In this document: positions 15,759-24,835 of the stretch, piece by piece | How positions within the stretch are numbered: the first letter of the stretch is position 1 | Layout of the letters: each line of letters opens with the position of its first letter | NCBI GenBank assembly: GCA_002390485.1 | Contig: DGPO01000024.1 | Coordinates: forward strand, 1 to 36,201 | Source of the DNA: Halieaceae bacterium UBA4438 | Lineage (GTDB): Bacteria > Pseudomonadota > Gammaproteobacteria > Pseudomonadales > Halieaceae | DNA: 36,201 nt | Direction of reading: 5' to 3' | Translations under genes and position numbers: made by a program | The notes under the pieces: generated by a model | The model's input: the letters and a program-made list of their open reading frames with translations, nothing else | Told to the model about the DNA's origin: nothing | Database searches by the model: none

Positions 15759-16220
15759 GTGCGTGTCATTGCCATCGGCACCCGTATGCCCGGCTGGGTG
15801 ACCGAGGGCTCTGATGAGTATCTCAAGCGCATGCCACGAGAGTTATCGGTTGAATGGGTGGAGCTACCCGCATCGAAACGCACGCGCGATACTGCAGAGC
15901 TTCGTATGCTGGATGAAGCCACAGCGATTGAGCGGCGGTTAAAGCCTCAAGATCTTATTGTGGCGTTAGACATCGACGGGAAGACGGTGTCCACTGAAAA
16001 TATTGCTGACGCCCTGTCCTCCTGGCAGGCCGAAGGGGCAAAGGTTGCCTTCATTATCGGAGGCCCTGACGGGCTGCATCCGACACTCAAGGCGCGGGCT
16101 AGCGCGCGATGGTCCCTGGGACGCATTACCTTGCCACATCCGCTAGTACGGGTGATTCTTGCAGAGCAGCTTTATCGAGCGTGTTCTATTAATGCGGGAC
16201 ACCCTTATCATCGAGCGTAA
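15759..16220 (+). CDS. rlmH: 23S rRNA pseudouridine-1915 N3-methyltransferase
   Basis: A SPOUT-class enzyme that uses SAM to methylate pseudouridine 1915 in helix 69 of 23S rRNA on assembled 70S ribosomes. The 153-aa product follows the E. coli protein closely, with IAIGTRMPGWV at the N-terminus, IIGGPDGLHP in the SAM-binding knot, LPHPLVRV and the closing HPYHR. The start is GTG at 15759, just after the rsfS stop (gap 3 bp). A 48-bp gap with no evident terminator follows before mrdA. Confidence 0.96.
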   Translation: MRVIAIGTRMPGWVTEGSDEYLKRMPRELSVEWVELPASKRTRDTAELRMLDEATAIERRLKPQDLIVALDIDGKTVSTENIADALSSWQAEGAKVAFIIGGPDGLHPTLKARASARWSLGRITLPHPLVRVILAEQLYRACSINAGHPYHRA

Positions 16221-16268
16221 AAAGAATGCGTGTGGCAAAGTGATGTCGGGTCGCAGGATTGAATCTTA

Positions 16269-18113
16269 ATGGTACGTCAGCTAAATCAGATGCAGGATTG
16301 GGCACGCGAAACCCGCATCATTCACGGGCGAATTGTCGTGTTGGCGCTGATGATGCTGGTGATCATGGCTGGACTGTTGTACCGCTACTTCGTTCTGCAG
16401 GTCCTCCAAAATGATCAATATCGCGCCCAGTCAGATCGAAATCGTATTGCCGTTCGAACCGTTGCGCCAACACGCGGTGTTATTGTCGATCGGAATGGAA
16501 GTCTTCTTGCGATTAACCAACCCTCGTTTACGCTCGCAATTACACCTGAGCGCGCTGATGATTTAGCACAAACACTGACGACTTTGCGCGATCTCCTGGG
16601 CCTGTCTGACCAAGACGTTGCGCTTTTTTCAGATGCGCGAAAGCGTCGTCGAGCCATGAGCCCCGTCCCCATTAAGTACAGGCTCTCGGATGAAGATCGG
16701 GCCCTTATTGCAGTGAACAAACACCGCTTATCCGGCGTGTCTGTGGCATCAGAATTGACCCGGTTTTACCCCGAGGGTGATCTCGTGGGTCATGCGCTGG
16801 GCTACGTGGGCCGTATTGGCATAGACGACGTAGATGACACAAAAAAAGACGAATATCGTGGGATTACCCACATCGGAAAAGTGGGGCTTGAGGCCTATTA
16901 CGAAGACGTACTCAAAGGTGGGTTGGGTGTTAGTCGAGTAGAAACTAATGCGCGTGGCGTGGAACTGGACGTCATTGATCGGATTGAGCCGATTGCTGGG
17001 TCTGAGCTCTCCTTGCACCTCGATCTTGGGTTGCAGAGAACCGTGGCTCAAGCAATGGGTGACATGCGCGGTGCGGTGGTGGCGATCGACCCCAGCAATG
17101 GCGGTATTTTGGCGGCCTTTTCAAACCCGCGATACGACCCTAATAAGTTCGTCAACGGAATCAGTTTTGATGATTACGCGGTGTTAAGAGATTCGCGTGA
17201 CTCACCATTGCTCAATCGAGTGATTCAGGGTCAATATCCGCCGGCATCCACCATTAAACCGATGCTGGGCCTTCAAGGCTTAAACCGAAATGTGATTAGT
17301 ATTGATACGCGCATCGCCGACCCGGGGTGGTACTCGCTTCCGGGAGACCCTCGCAGATACCGCGATTGGATCCTCCGCTTGCGCGGTACGGGGCATGCGG
17401 ACGACATGAATTTAAGGGAGTCCATCGCGCAGTCCTGTGATGTTTATTTCTACGATCTCGCGCATCGGCTGGGCATTGACGCCCTTGCCGAATCGCTCGA
17501 TGAGTTTGGGATAGGCAGTTTAACGGGTGTCGACCTACCCAGCGAAAAGCGCGGCATATTGCCGAGCTCCGAGTGGAAAAAGCGCGTGATCGGTAGTAAT
17601 TGGTACGGCGGTGAAACGTTGATTGTCGGTATCGGTCAGGGCTACATGCTGGCAACGCCTTTGCAATTGGCGGTGGCGACCAGCGCCTTGGCAACTCGCG
17701 GTACTGCCTATAAACCCAAGTTAGTTGCATCGGTTGCAGGGGCTGCACTACCGCTCGAGCCGTTGCTTGATGTTACTGCGCCAGCAGACTACTGGAACGA
17801 GGTCGTTGCGGGCATGGTCGATACCGTATTTTCACCTCGCGGAACGGCTGCTGGAATGCGCACGGGAATCACCTACAGCGTTGCTGGAAAGACGGGCACC
17901 GCGCAAGTGGTCGGTATTGCTCAAGACGCCACTTATGACGAAGATCTTTTGTCAGAATACCAGCGCGAGCATGGTTGGTTTGTGGGTTTTGCGCCGGCAG
18001 AGAATCCTGAGATTGTACTTGCGGTTTTAACCGAAAATACAGGGGGTGGCAGCACCGCCTATCCCGTGGCGCGAGCAATGCTCGATTACTGGATGAAACA
18101 AAATGAGCAATGA
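16269..18113 (+). CDS. mrdA: Penicillin-binding protein 2 (elongation transpeptidase)
   Basis: PBP2 is the class B transpeptidase of the rod-shape elongasome; it crosslinks peptidoglycan and works with RodA. The 614-aa product has one N-terminal membrane anchor (about 22-45), a dimerisation/pedestal domain, and a periplasmic transpeptidase domain with Ser327-T-I-K330 (active-site SxxK), S389-C-D391 (SxD) and K541-T-G543. ATG at 16269 has AGGA about 10 nt upstream. It overlaps rodA by 11 bp, which suggests coupled synthesis of the pair. Confidence 0.96.
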   Translation: MVRQLNQMQDWARETRIIHGRIVVLALMMLVIMAGLLYRYFVLQVLQNDQYRAQSDRNRIAVRTVAPTRGVIVDRNGSLLAINQPSFTLAITPERADDLAQTLTTLRDLLGLSDQDVALFSDARKRRRAMSPVPIKYRLSDEDRALIAVNKHRLSGVSVASELTRFYPEGDLVGHALGYVGRIGIDDVDDTKKDEYRGITHIGKVGLEAYYEDVLKGGLGVSRVETNARGVELDVIDRIEPIAGSELSLHLDLGLQRTVAQAMGDMRGAVVAIDPSNGGILAAFSNPRYDPNKFVNGISFDDYAVLRDSRDSPLLNRVIQGQYPPASTIKPMLGLQGLNRNVISIDTRIADPGWYSLPGDPRRYRDWILRLRGTGHADDMNLRESIAQSCDVYFYDLAHRLGIDALAESLDEFGIGSLTGVDLPSEKRGILPSSEWKKRVIGSNWYGGETLIVGIGQGYMLATPLQLAVATSALATRGTAYKPKLVASVAGAALPLEPLLDVTAPADYWNEVVAGMVDTVFSPRGTAAGMRTGITYSVAGKTGTAQVVGIAQDATYDEDLLSEYQREHGWFVGFAPAENPEIVLAVLTENTGGGSTAYPVARAMLDYWMKQNEQ

Positions 18114-19251
18114 TTTTTCCCGTAACGCGCACGTATCGTCTCGCGAGCTTGGATCGCGTACGCGCATTTTGCACGCGCTTCACATTGACCCCTGGCTCAT
18201 GCTTCCACTGATTGCACTCAGTGTGAGCGGCTTGTTTGTGCTCTACAGCGCAAGTGGTCAATCCGACACAATGTTGATGACGCAAATTCGTAATCTGGGC
18301 GTGGCTTTTTTTGTCCTCTTGGTGACTGCGCAGTTGAAGGTGGCCACGTTAAAAGGGGTATCACCTTATATTTTTTCGATCACGGTGGTGCTGTTAATTG
18401 GTGTCGCGTTCTTTGGTGTCGGTGCGAAAGGCGCTCAACGATGGTTGGATCTTGGATTTATTCGATTTCAGCCGTCAGAGGTGATGAAAGTGGCCATGCC
18501 GCTGGCGGTGGCCTGGTGGTTATCAAAAAAAGCGTTAGCCCCTGCGCGACGTGAACTACTGATTGCATTTTTGATGGTTGCGCTGCCCTCGCTCTTAATT
18601 CTTGGACAGCCCGATTTGGGGACCTCCTTACTGGTTGCCATCAGCGGGTTGTCGGTGATTTTCATGGCAGGCATTCAGTGGCGCTATATTTTGTCGATGT
18701 TGTTTTTGACAGGCCTGTCGATTTGGCCCGCGTGGCTGTTCGTCTTGAAGGATTATCAAAAGCAGCGCGTGCTGACCCTGTTTAACCCGGAGTCCGATCG
18801 ACTGGGTGCCGGATGGAATATTATTCAATCTAAAACGGCGATTGGTTCTGGAGGATGGGAAGGGCTAGGTTGGACGCAAGGGAGTCAAGCGCAGTTGGAT
18901 TTTCTGCCTGAGGGGCACACCGACTTCATTATCGCGGTACTGGCCGAGGAGTTCGGGTTTCGCGGTGTGGCGCTACTCTTTTTACTTTACGCCCTTATTT
19001 TGGTGCGCGGGCTCATTATTTCGTGGCGGGCACAGTCTAGTTTTGCGCGACTCCTTGCAGGCGCCTTAATTGCGACGTTCTTTTTTGGGCTCATCGTTAA
19101 TCTTGGTATGGTTTCAGGGCTGTTACCGGTGGTGGGTGTTCCCCTGCCTATGGTGAGTTGGGGCGGAACGGCCATGGTGTCTATGATGATTGCGTTTGGC
19201 ATGTTAATGGCCATTTCAACCGAGCATTCGGTAACGCAGGGCATGCGATAA
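18103..19251 (+). CDS. rodA: RodA, SEDS peptidoglycan glycosyltransferase
   Basis: RodA polymerises lipid II into glycan strands during cell elongation, in complex with PBP2. The 382-aa product has about ten membrane segments and the SEDS signatures: GAKGAQRWLDLGFIRFQPSE near the first periplasmic loops, GWTQGSQAQLDFLPEGHTDF in the large loop with its catalytic-region Asp, and the C-terminal SGLLPVVGVPLPMVSWGGTA. It starts inside the mrdA 3' end. Length is typical (E. coli 370 aa). Confidence 0.96.
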   Translation: MSNDFSRNAHVSSRELGSRTRILHALHIDPWLMLPLIALSVSGLFVLYSASGQSDTMLMTQIRNLGVAFFVLLVTAQLKVATLKGVSPYIFSITVVLLIGVAFFGVGAKGAQRWLDLGFIRFQPSEVMKVAMPLAVAWWLSKKALAPARRELLIAFLMVALPSLLILGQPDLGTSLLVAISGLSVIFMAGIQWRYILSMLFLTGLSIWPAWLFVLKDYQKQRVLTLFNPESDRLGAGWNIIQSKTAIGSGGWEGLGWTQGSQAQLDFLPEGHTDFIIAVLAEEFGFRGVALLFLLYALILVRGLIISWRAQSSFARLLAGALIATFFFGLIVNLGMVSGLLPVVGVPLPMVSWGGTAMVSMMIAFGMLMAISTEHSVTQGMR

Positions 19252-19279
19252 CGGCGGCAACCTGATGGTGAGTGAATAA

Positions 19280-20278
19280 ATGCTTAAACTGGGAGCGGAG
19301 GGTAAAGTGATTCGACAGATGGGATTTTTATTGGCGGTGTTAATGGGCGTTTTGCCTATGAGCGCTGTGGCAGATTACAGCAGTCATCCGAGCGCGGCGG
19401 CGCTTGCTGATCGCGTATCGGCACGTGGTGTTGATCGCGCCTGGGTCGATGCGGCGCTTGCTGAAGCGACAAAACAAGAGAGTATTCTCAAGGCGATCGC
19501 GCGTCCCGCTGAGAAGAGTAAACCGTGGTCAGCCTATCAAGATATTTTTTTAACTGACCGACGAACTCAAGAGGGGGTGGCGTTCTGGCAGTCCAATCGG
19601 TCTGCACTCGACCGTGTTTCAGCCGAAACGGGCGTGCCTGCTCATATCATTGTCGCGATTATTGGCGTTGAAACTTACTACGGGCGCATTACTGGGAGTT
19701 ATCGTGTGGTTGATGCGCTATCAACCCTCGCGTTTGATTACCCTCGCCGTTCCAAGTTCTTTACCAAAGAACTCGAGATTTTTTTGGAGCTTGCCTATCG
19801 AGCCGAGCTGCCTGTGGGTGAGCTCAAGGGATCTTATGCGGGTGCTATGGGTCTGGGCCAATTCATGCCATCGAGTTATCAGGCTTACGCGAAAGACTTC
19901 GAAGGTGACGGCGTGATCGATATTTGGACCAATCCGCACGATGCGATTATGAGTGTGGCGAATTATTTTGTGGCTCATGGGTGGCGGCCAGGCGAGGACG
20001 TTATCACTGCGGCGCGTTTCACAGGCGACGCCTCGCTGTTTGATGCCGGATTGAAGCCTAAGATGAGTGTTGCCCACTTTACCGAGCAAGGCCTTGTTCC
20101 TGTTCAAGAGGTGACTGCGACAGCGTTGGTCACCCCGATTAAGTTTGAGGGAAAGCAGGGCGATGAATATTGGTTGGGGCTTCACAACTTTTATGTGATC
20201 ACTCGTTACAATCACAGTGCCATGTACGCGATGGCGGTGCATCAGTTAAGCGAGGCTCTGCGGACACGCATGTTGTGA
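19280..20278 (+). CDS. mltB: Lytic murein transglycosylase B family
   Basis: Cleaves glycan strands between MurNAc and GlcNAc to leave 1,6-anhydro ends. The 332-aa product carries a catalytic Glu131 in IIGVETYYGR and the MltB blocks AFDYPRRSKFFTKELEIFL and GAMGLGQFMPSSY. The N-terminus has a signal peptide (MGFLLAVLMGV, probable cut after AVA at residue 31) without a lipobox Cys, so unlike E. coli MltB it is probably soluble in the periplasm. ATG at 19280 has GGTGAG about 8 nt upstream; Met14 is an alternative start. Its stop overlaps the rlpA start by 4 bp (GTGA). Confidence 0.93.
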   Translation: MLKLGAEGKVIRQMGFLLAVLMGVLPMSAVADYSSHPSAAALADRVSARGVDRAWVDAALAEATKQESILKAIARPAEKSKPWSAYQDIFLTDRRTQEGVAFWQSNRSALDRVSAETGVPAHIIVAIIGVETYYGRITGSYRVVDALSTLAFDYPRRSKFFTKELEIFLELAYRAELPVGELKGSYAGAMGLGQFMPSSYQAYAKDFEGDGVIDIWTNPHDAIMSVANYFVAHGWRPGEDVITAARFTGDASLFDAGLKPKMSVAHFTEQGLVPVQEVTATALVTPIKFEGKQGDEYWLGLHNFYVITRYNHSAMYAMAVHQLSEALRTRML

Positions 20279-21048
20279 AAGGCGGTTATGCGGCGCTTGC
20301 ACTTGTTTTTTTAGTCAGTTGCCGCGGCGCTCCCCCGGTTATTTCAGATTATCAGCCGCCGCCTATTTCAGCGGCCGCAGTGCTCGACGCTGTGCCAACG
20401 GCAGATCCCATTTTGCCTGTGGGCAATAAAAGCCCGTATGAGGTTTTTGGTCAGCGCTATGCGGTGATGGCGAGTGCTACGGGCTATACAGAGGAGGGAA
20501 TAGCATCCTGGTATGGCATGAAGTTCCAAGGCCGTGCGACGTCCAACGGTGAGGTGTTCGATGTCTATAAAGCGACGGCTGCTCATAAAACCCTCCCGTT
20601 ACCCTCCTACCTACGCGTGACAAATTTAGACAATGGGACGTCCATGATCGTTCGCGTCAACGATCGAGGGCCGTTTGTCGACGATCGTCTCATTGATCTC
20701 TCCTATGGCGCGGCTGTCCGTTTGGGTTTTGATCAGCAGGGTACGGCGAGGGTTCGTTTGGAGCACATCGATATGGTTGGAAGAGACGATTGGCGTGACC
20801 ATCATGGGAAGGGCTATCGTCGACTTCAGGTGGGTGCATATCAAAGTAGGGTGGCGGCGGAGACGATTGCGCGCAATGTACGTGAAGCGATCGGCAACGA
20901 TATCTTGGTGGAGGTGACGACCGTCAAAGAGGGCGCGAATGAGGTTTATCGTGTTCGCTTAGGCCCGGTTGGGAAAGCCGAAGATCTGGATGACGTGCAG
21001 GCGCTGCTGGATCAAAATGGTTTGTCCAAGGGGCAGCGTTTGCCTTGA
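20275..21048 (+). CDS. rlpA: RlpA-like septal-ring lytic transglycosylase, lipoprotein
   Basis: RlpA is an outer-membrane lipoprotein that cleaves glycan strands lacking stem peptides at the septum. I place the start at GTG 20275, overlapping the mltB stop, because it opens a short lipoprotein signal with LVSC as lipobox (Cys16); the frame is open further upstream but that part is coded inside mltB. The double-psi beta-barrel domain (about 73-165) has GIASWYGMKFQGRATSNGE, His104 in AAHKTLPLPS and Asp130 in VNDRGPF, the residues needed for activity in the Pseudomonas enzyme. A SPOR domain (about 180-257) should bind denuded septal glycan. The product is 257 aa. Confidence 0.93.
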   Translation: MKGGYAALALVFLVSCRGAPPVISDYQPPPISAAAVLDAVPTADPILPVGNKSPYEVFGQRYAVMASATGYTEEGIASWYGMKFQGRATSNGEVFDVYKATAAHKTLPLPSYLRVTNLDNGTSMIVRVNDRGPFVDDRLIDLSYGAAVRLGFDQQGTARVRLEHIDMVGRDDWRDHHGKGYRRLQVGAYQSRVAAETIARNVREAIGNDILVEVTTVKEGANEVYRVRLGPVGKAEDLDDVQALLDQNGLSKGQRLP

Positions 21049-21066
21049 GCGGTTCGGGCGTTGAGT

Positions 21067-21075
21067 TGGTACACT
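21067..21075 (+). promoter_or_regulatory. Extended -10 promoter for dacA
   Basis: TGGTACACT joins an extended -10 TGn to TACACT (4 of 6). A TTGAGC lies at 21045-21050, 19 bp upstream. The start point would be about 21082, which leaves the upstream GTG at 21077 outside the transcript and supports ATG 21101 as the dacA start. Confidence 0.4.
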
Positions 21076-21100
21076 AGTGCGCTGGGATTGGGGCAGTAGG

Positions 21101-22273
21101 ATGAAGGAAATGATGCGGTTGAGTAACGTTCGATTTTTGTTGGCTTGGGGCTTAGCGCTGTGTATGTCGTCCGCGATGGCCGCAGTGCCACCACCGCCAA
21201 AATTGCCGGCAGATGCATACTTCCTTGTGGATGCGAGTACCGGAGAGGTTTTGGTAGATCATAAGGGCGATTTATCGCTGCCGCCGGCAAGCTTAACCAA
21301 GATCATGACCGGTTATGTGCTCGCAGACGAGGTCGACTCGGGACGTGCCTCTCTGGATGATATTATTTCGGTGAGTCGAACAGCTTGGTCACAAAACCCC
21401 ACTTTTAAAGGTTCGTCCTTAATGTGGATTGAACCGGGGAAGCCCGTCAGTCTTTCGGACCTAGAGCGCGGTGTCGTTATTTCTTCGGGCAACGATGCAT
21501 CGGTCGCTGTGGCCGAGCACCTCGCTGGGACGGAGGCCAGTTTTGTCGATGTCATGAATCAGCTGGCCGGCGAGCTTGGGCTGGATAATACCGCCTACCG
21601 AAACCCTCACGGATTGCCTCACCCCGAGCACAGAACAACTGCCCGCGACCTTGCAACACTCTCAGTCGCATTAATTAATAATCATCCTGAGCATTACAAA
21701 ATTTACAAAGAACAGAGCTTTACCTACAACGGGATTAAGCAATACAACCGCAACAGTCTGTTGCGTTCTGACTCATCGGTCGATGGCCTGAAGACTGGGT
21801 ATACCAGTGAGGCAGGATATGGTCTCGTCGCCTCAGCGCAACGCGAGGGTATGCGCCTTGTATCGGTCGTACTGGGCAGTGCGAGCAAGCGAACACGTGC
21901 CTCTGAAAACAGCAGTTTGTTAAACTACGGTTTTCGCTTCTTCCAGAATTTGCGCCCGCTCTCCGCAGAAGTCACCTTAATTGAACCCAGGGTTTGGAAA
22001 GGGGCCAGCGAGCTTGTCCATGCGGGTGTTTTAGAGTCGGTCGTGTTGACGGTTCCCCGGGAGCGAACTGAGGCCGTGGTAAAGGTCGTCGCGCTGGAGC
22101 AACTCGAAGCACCGCTTGCGCGGGGAGATGAAATTGGAACAGTGAGCATTGTTCGGGGCGCTGAAGTGCTCTTTGAAACACCACTGCTAGTCCTAGAGGA
22201 TGTCCCAAGTGGTGGCTTTTTTAAGCGTTTATTCGACGCATTAATACTGTGGTTTCAGAATTTAGTCGGCTGA
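21101..22273 (+). CDS. dacA: D-alanyl-D-alanine carboxypeptidase, PBP5/6 family
   Basis: Trims the terminal D-Ala from peptidoglycan pentapeptides and so limits crosslinking. From ATG 21101 it is 390 aa: a signal peptide ending SSAMA-AVP, then the catalytic Ser64-L-T-K67, S129-G-N131 and K231-T-G233 motifs, a C-terminal beta domain, and a final amphipathic helix (FFKRLFDALILWFQNLVG) that would anchor it to the inner membrane. ATG 21101 has GGGG 7 nt upstream; further ATGs at codons 4 and 5 follow AAGGA. An in-frame GTG at 21077 is less likely. It is followed 3 bp later by ybeD. Confidence 0.95.
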   Translation: MKEMMRLSNVRFLLAWGLALCMSSAMAAVPPPPKLPADAYFLVDASTGEVLVDHKGDLSLPPASLTKIMTGYVLADEVDSGRASLDDIISVSRTAWSQNPTFKGSSLMWIEPGKPVSLSDLERGVVISSGNDASVAVAEHLAGTEASFVDVMNQLAGELGLDNTAYRNPHGLPHPEHRTTARDLATLSVALINNHPEHYKIYKEQSFTYNGIKQYNRNSLLRSDSSVDGLKTGYTSEAGYGLVASAQREGMRLVSVVLGSASKRTRASENSSLLNYGFRFFQNLRPLSAEVTLIEPRVWKGASELVHAGVLESVVLTVPRERTEAVVKVVALEQLEAPLARGDEIGTVSIVRGAEVLFETPLLVLEDVPSGGFFKRLFDALILWFQNLVG

Positions 22274-22276
22274 TTT

Positions 22277-22546
22277 ATGCAGGATAAAGAAGCGCCAACA
22301 ATAGAGTTTCCGTGTCGTTATCCGATCAAAGTGGTGGGGCGTTCAACCCCTGACTACGCGACCGCCATTCGAGCAATTTTTGAGCGACACACAACAGGGC
22401 TTATCGACAAGGATATTGTCACCAAGAGCAGTCGTGCGGGCACGTTCGACTCGATAACGTTCACCATTACGGCCACAGGAACGGACCAGCTGGAGGCTTT
22501 GCACAAGGAGCTGGTTGCCTCAGGCCGCGTCTCGATGGTGATTTAA
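22277..22546 (+). CDS. ybeD: YbeD family protein (DUF493)
   Basis: An 89-aa ferredoxin-like-fold protein of the UPF0250/DUF493 family. It shows the family pattern EFPCRYPIKVVG, SSRAGTFDSITFTI and a closing RVSMVI. It lies between dacA and lipB with 3-bp gaps on either side, the conserved place for ybeD. The biochemical role is not known; position suggests a link to lipoylation or envelope genes. Translation is probably coupled to dacA because there is no clear ribosome site. Confidence 0.93.
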   Translation: MQDKEAPTIEFPCRYPIKVVGRSTPDYATAIRAIFERHTTGLIDKDIVTKSSRAGTFDSITFTITATGTDQLEALHKELVASGRVSMVI

Positions 22547-22549
22547 ACC

Positions 22550-23161
22550 GTGTTTGTCCGGAACTTAGGGAATGTGGATTATCGTCCGACGATCGAGGCG
22601 ATGAAGGCGTTTACAAAAGCGCGGGGGCGTGAAACCCCCGATGAATTGTGGGTGTTAGAGCATCCGCCTGTGTTCACGCAGGGTATTGCGGGCAAAGAAG
22701 AGCACCTCCTGTCACCGGGCGATATTGAAGTGGTTCAAACCGATCGAGGGGGACAGGTGACTTACCACGGTCCAGGGCAGATTGTGATCTATGTGCTCTG
22801 CGATATTCGGCGTGCGAAGGTTGGTGTTCGACAGTTGGTGTCTGCACTGGAGTGCGCCATTATTGATTTTCTGGCGACCCACGGTATTGAGGCCTTGGCG
22901 GATCCCAAGGCTCCGGGTGTGTACGTGTCGGGTGAGAAAATTGCTGCACTGGGTCTTAAGATCAGCCGGGGGTCGAGTTACCATGGGTTGTCGCTGAACG
23001 TCGATCCGGACTTAAGCCACTTTGGCCGCATTAATCCCTGCGGATACGCGGGCTTACAGGTCACCTCGTTGTCCCGAATTTTAGGGGATGCCTGCCCCTC
23101 TCAAGGACAGGTTGCCCACGAATTAGTGCAGCATTTACGCGCAAATCTTCCGCTTCTATAA
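22550..23161 (+). CDS. lipB: Octanoyl-[acyl-carrier-protein]:protein N-octanoyltransferase
   Basis: Moves octanoate from ACP to lipoyl domains, the first step of lipoate assembly. The 203-aa product has [12 protein letters not shown], catalytic Lys130 ([11 protein letters not shown]) and Cys164 (INPCGYAGL), matching Lys135 and Cys169 of E. coli. The GTG at 22550 follows the ybeD stop in the same frame by one codon, so it cannot begin earlier. lipA, usually next in gammaproteobacteria, is absent: prfC follows after 49 bp. Confidence 0.96.
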   Translation: MFVRNLGNVDYRPTIEAMKAFTKARGRETPDELWVLEHPPVFTQGIAGKEEHLLSPGDIEVVQTDRGGQVTYHGPGQIVIYVLCDIRRAKVGVRQLVSALECAIIDFLATHGIEALADPKAPGVYVSGEKIAALGLKISRGSSYHGLSLNVDPDLSHFGRINPCGYAGLQVTSLSRILGDACPSQGQVAHELVQHLRANLPLL

Positions 23162-23179
23162 AACAGATGGTGCGTTAAC

Positions 23180-23188
23180 TGGCATAAT
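23180..23188 (+). promoter_or_regulatory. Extended -10 promoter for prfC
   Basis: TGGCATAAT is an extended -10: TG, one base, then CATAAT (5 of 6). The start point would be near 23195, with the prfC ATG at 23211 and a GGAGGA ribosome site at 23202-23207. No -35 match is seen. Confidence 0.5.
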
Positions 23189-23210
23189 CCGCCGCGTCAC
23201 TGGAGGACTC

Positions 23211-24788
23211 ATGTCAGAAAACGACAATGCGATAAACGCTCGCCGCACATTCGCCATCATTTCGCACCCCGATGCAGGTAAGACGACCATTACAGAAAAG
23301 CTACTCCTTCTTGGGTCGGCGATTCAGGTTGCCGGGTCAGTGAAAGGAAAGCGAGGGCCTCACGCCACATCAGACTGGATGACGATGGAGCAGGAGCGGG
23401 GTATTTCGGTGACATCATCGGTGATGCAATTCCCGTATCGCGATCGCACGGTCAACTTACTCGATACACCGGGGCACGAAGATTTTTCGGAAGACACCTA
23501 TCGCACCCTAACAGCGGTGGATTCCGCGCTTATGGTGGTTGACGGTGCGAAGGGTGTCGAGGCGCGAACCATTAAGTTGATGAGCGTCTGTCGTTTGCGA
23601 GACACGCCGATTGTTGGCTTCGTTAACAAACTCGATCGTGACATTCGCGAGGCCATTGAGTTGCTCGACGAAATTGAAGATGTGCTGAAGATCGAAGCCG
23701 CGCCGATCAACTGGCCGATTGGCATGGGTAAATTTTTCAAGGGCGTCTATAACCTTTATACCGATACGATTCACTGTTACGAACAGGGCCACGGACAGGT
23801 ATTGCCGCCGGACCGATGCATTAAAGGGTTGGAGTCGCCAGAGGCACGAGCATTGCTCGATGACGACTACGAGGACTTCTGCGATGAAATAGAACTGGTG
23901 CGTGGTGCGAGTCATACGTTTGATCGCTCCCTGTTTCTGGAAGGGAAGCAGACGCCTGTTTTTTTCGGTACGGCACTGGGTAATTTTGGCGTTCGTGAGA
24001 TGCTCAATGACTTTGTTGAGTGGGCCCCTAAGCCACAGTCCCGATTTGCACAATCGCGTGAAGTCGCTCCTACCGAAGCGGACTTCTCGGGATTTGTGTT
24101 CAAAATTCAAGCGAACATGGATCCCAAGCATCGCGACCGTATTGCCTTCGTACGTCTTTGCTCAGGGCGGTATGAAAAGGGCATGAAGATGCGACATGTG
24201 CGCATTGCTAAGGACATTCGCATCGCCGATGCAGTGTCGTTCAAGGCAGGTGAGCGCGATTTGGTGGAGTCGGCTGTGGCCGGCGATATTATTGGGTTGC
24301 ACAATCACGGTACGATACAAATTGGCGATACCTTTACCGCGGGTGAGTCGCTTCAGTTCACGGGAATTCCGCATTTCGCGCCCGAGTTGTTTAGAAAGAT
24401 TCGACTGTCAGACCCCATGAAGATGAAAGCCCTGCAAAAAGGGTTGCAGCAGCTGTCGGAGGAGGGATCCACTCAGGTGTTTTCGCCCTTGAATTCGACC
24501 GATCTCATTGTTGGAGCGGTGGGGCAGCTTCAGTTTGACGTCGTGGCGCATCGACTTAAGGACGAGTATAAGGTCGATGCGATTTATGAGCCCGTCAACA
24601 TTTACACCGCACGTTGGCTTGATGCAGCAGACGCTCGAACGTTAGACGACTTTCGGAAAAAAGCATCTGATCATCTGTCCGAGGACGGCGGTGGTTACCT
24701 GACTTACCTGGCCCCAACGCGGGTTAACCTATCGCTCATGCAAGAGCGATGGCCTGATATTACATTTCGCGAAACCCGAGAGCATTAG
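23211..24788 (+). CDS. prfC: Peptide chain release factor 3
   Basis: RF3 is a GTPase that recycles RF1 and RF2 from the ribosome after termination. The 525-aa product has G1 SHPDAGKTT (18-26), the [15 protein letters not shown]3 segment and NKLDRD G4, followed by the domain II and III segments of RF3. Length matches E. coli (529 aa). A strong GGAGGA ribosome site lies 3-4 nt before ATG 23211. It converges on gpx. Confidence 0.97.
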   Translation: MSENDNAINARRTFAIISHPDAGKTTITEKLLLLGSAIQVAGSVKGKRGPHATSDWMTMEQERGISVTSSVMQFPYRDRTVNLLDTPGHEDFSEDTYRTLTAVDSALMVVDGAKGVEARTIKLMSVCRLRDTPIVGFVNKLDRDIREAIELLDEIEDVLKIEAAPINWPIGMGKFFKGVYNLYTDTIHCYEQGHGQVLPPDRCIKGLESPEARALLDDDYEDFCDEIELVRGASHTFDRSLFLEGKQTPVFFGTALGNFGVREMLNDFVEWAPKPQSRFAQSREVAPTEADFSGFVFKIQANMDPKHRDRIAFVRLCSGRYEKGMKMRHVRIAKDIRIADAVSFKAGERDLVESAVAGDIIGLHNHGTIQIGDTFTAGESLQFTGIPHFAPELFRKIRLSDPMKMKALQKGLQQLSEEGSTQVFSPLNSTDLIVGAVGQLQFDVVAHRLKDEYKVDAIYEPVNIYTARWLDAADARTLDDFRKKASDHLSEDGGGYLTYLAPTRVNLSLMQERWPDITFRETREH

Positions 24789-24830
24789 ACGCTCGTGACG
24801 GCAGACCTGAAGGCGATGTCTGCTGCGTCT
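24787..24830. terminator. Nested hairpin between prfC and gpx
   Basis: Outer arms AGACGC (24787-24792) and GCGTCT (24825-24830) enclose inner arms GCAGAC (24801-24806) and GTCTGC (24818-24823). The whole can fold as a two-tier stem that starts in the prfC stop codon. There is no T-run, so it may act as a 3'-end stabiliser or a weak terminator for the convergent pair. Confidence 0.4.
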
Positions 24831-24835
24831 GGCGC

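Noticed and set aside
19721..20242. Minus-strand open frame of 173 codons inside mltB
   Set aside because: Shadow of mltB; the product has no family features.
20170..20274. 35-codon upstream extension of rlpA
   Set aside because: It lies inside mltB and would bury the lipoprotein signal; GTG 20275 places the lipobox correctly.
23508..24131. Minus-strand open frame of 207 codons inside prfC
   Set aside because: A shadow frame of a highly conserved gene; no ribosome site or domain.
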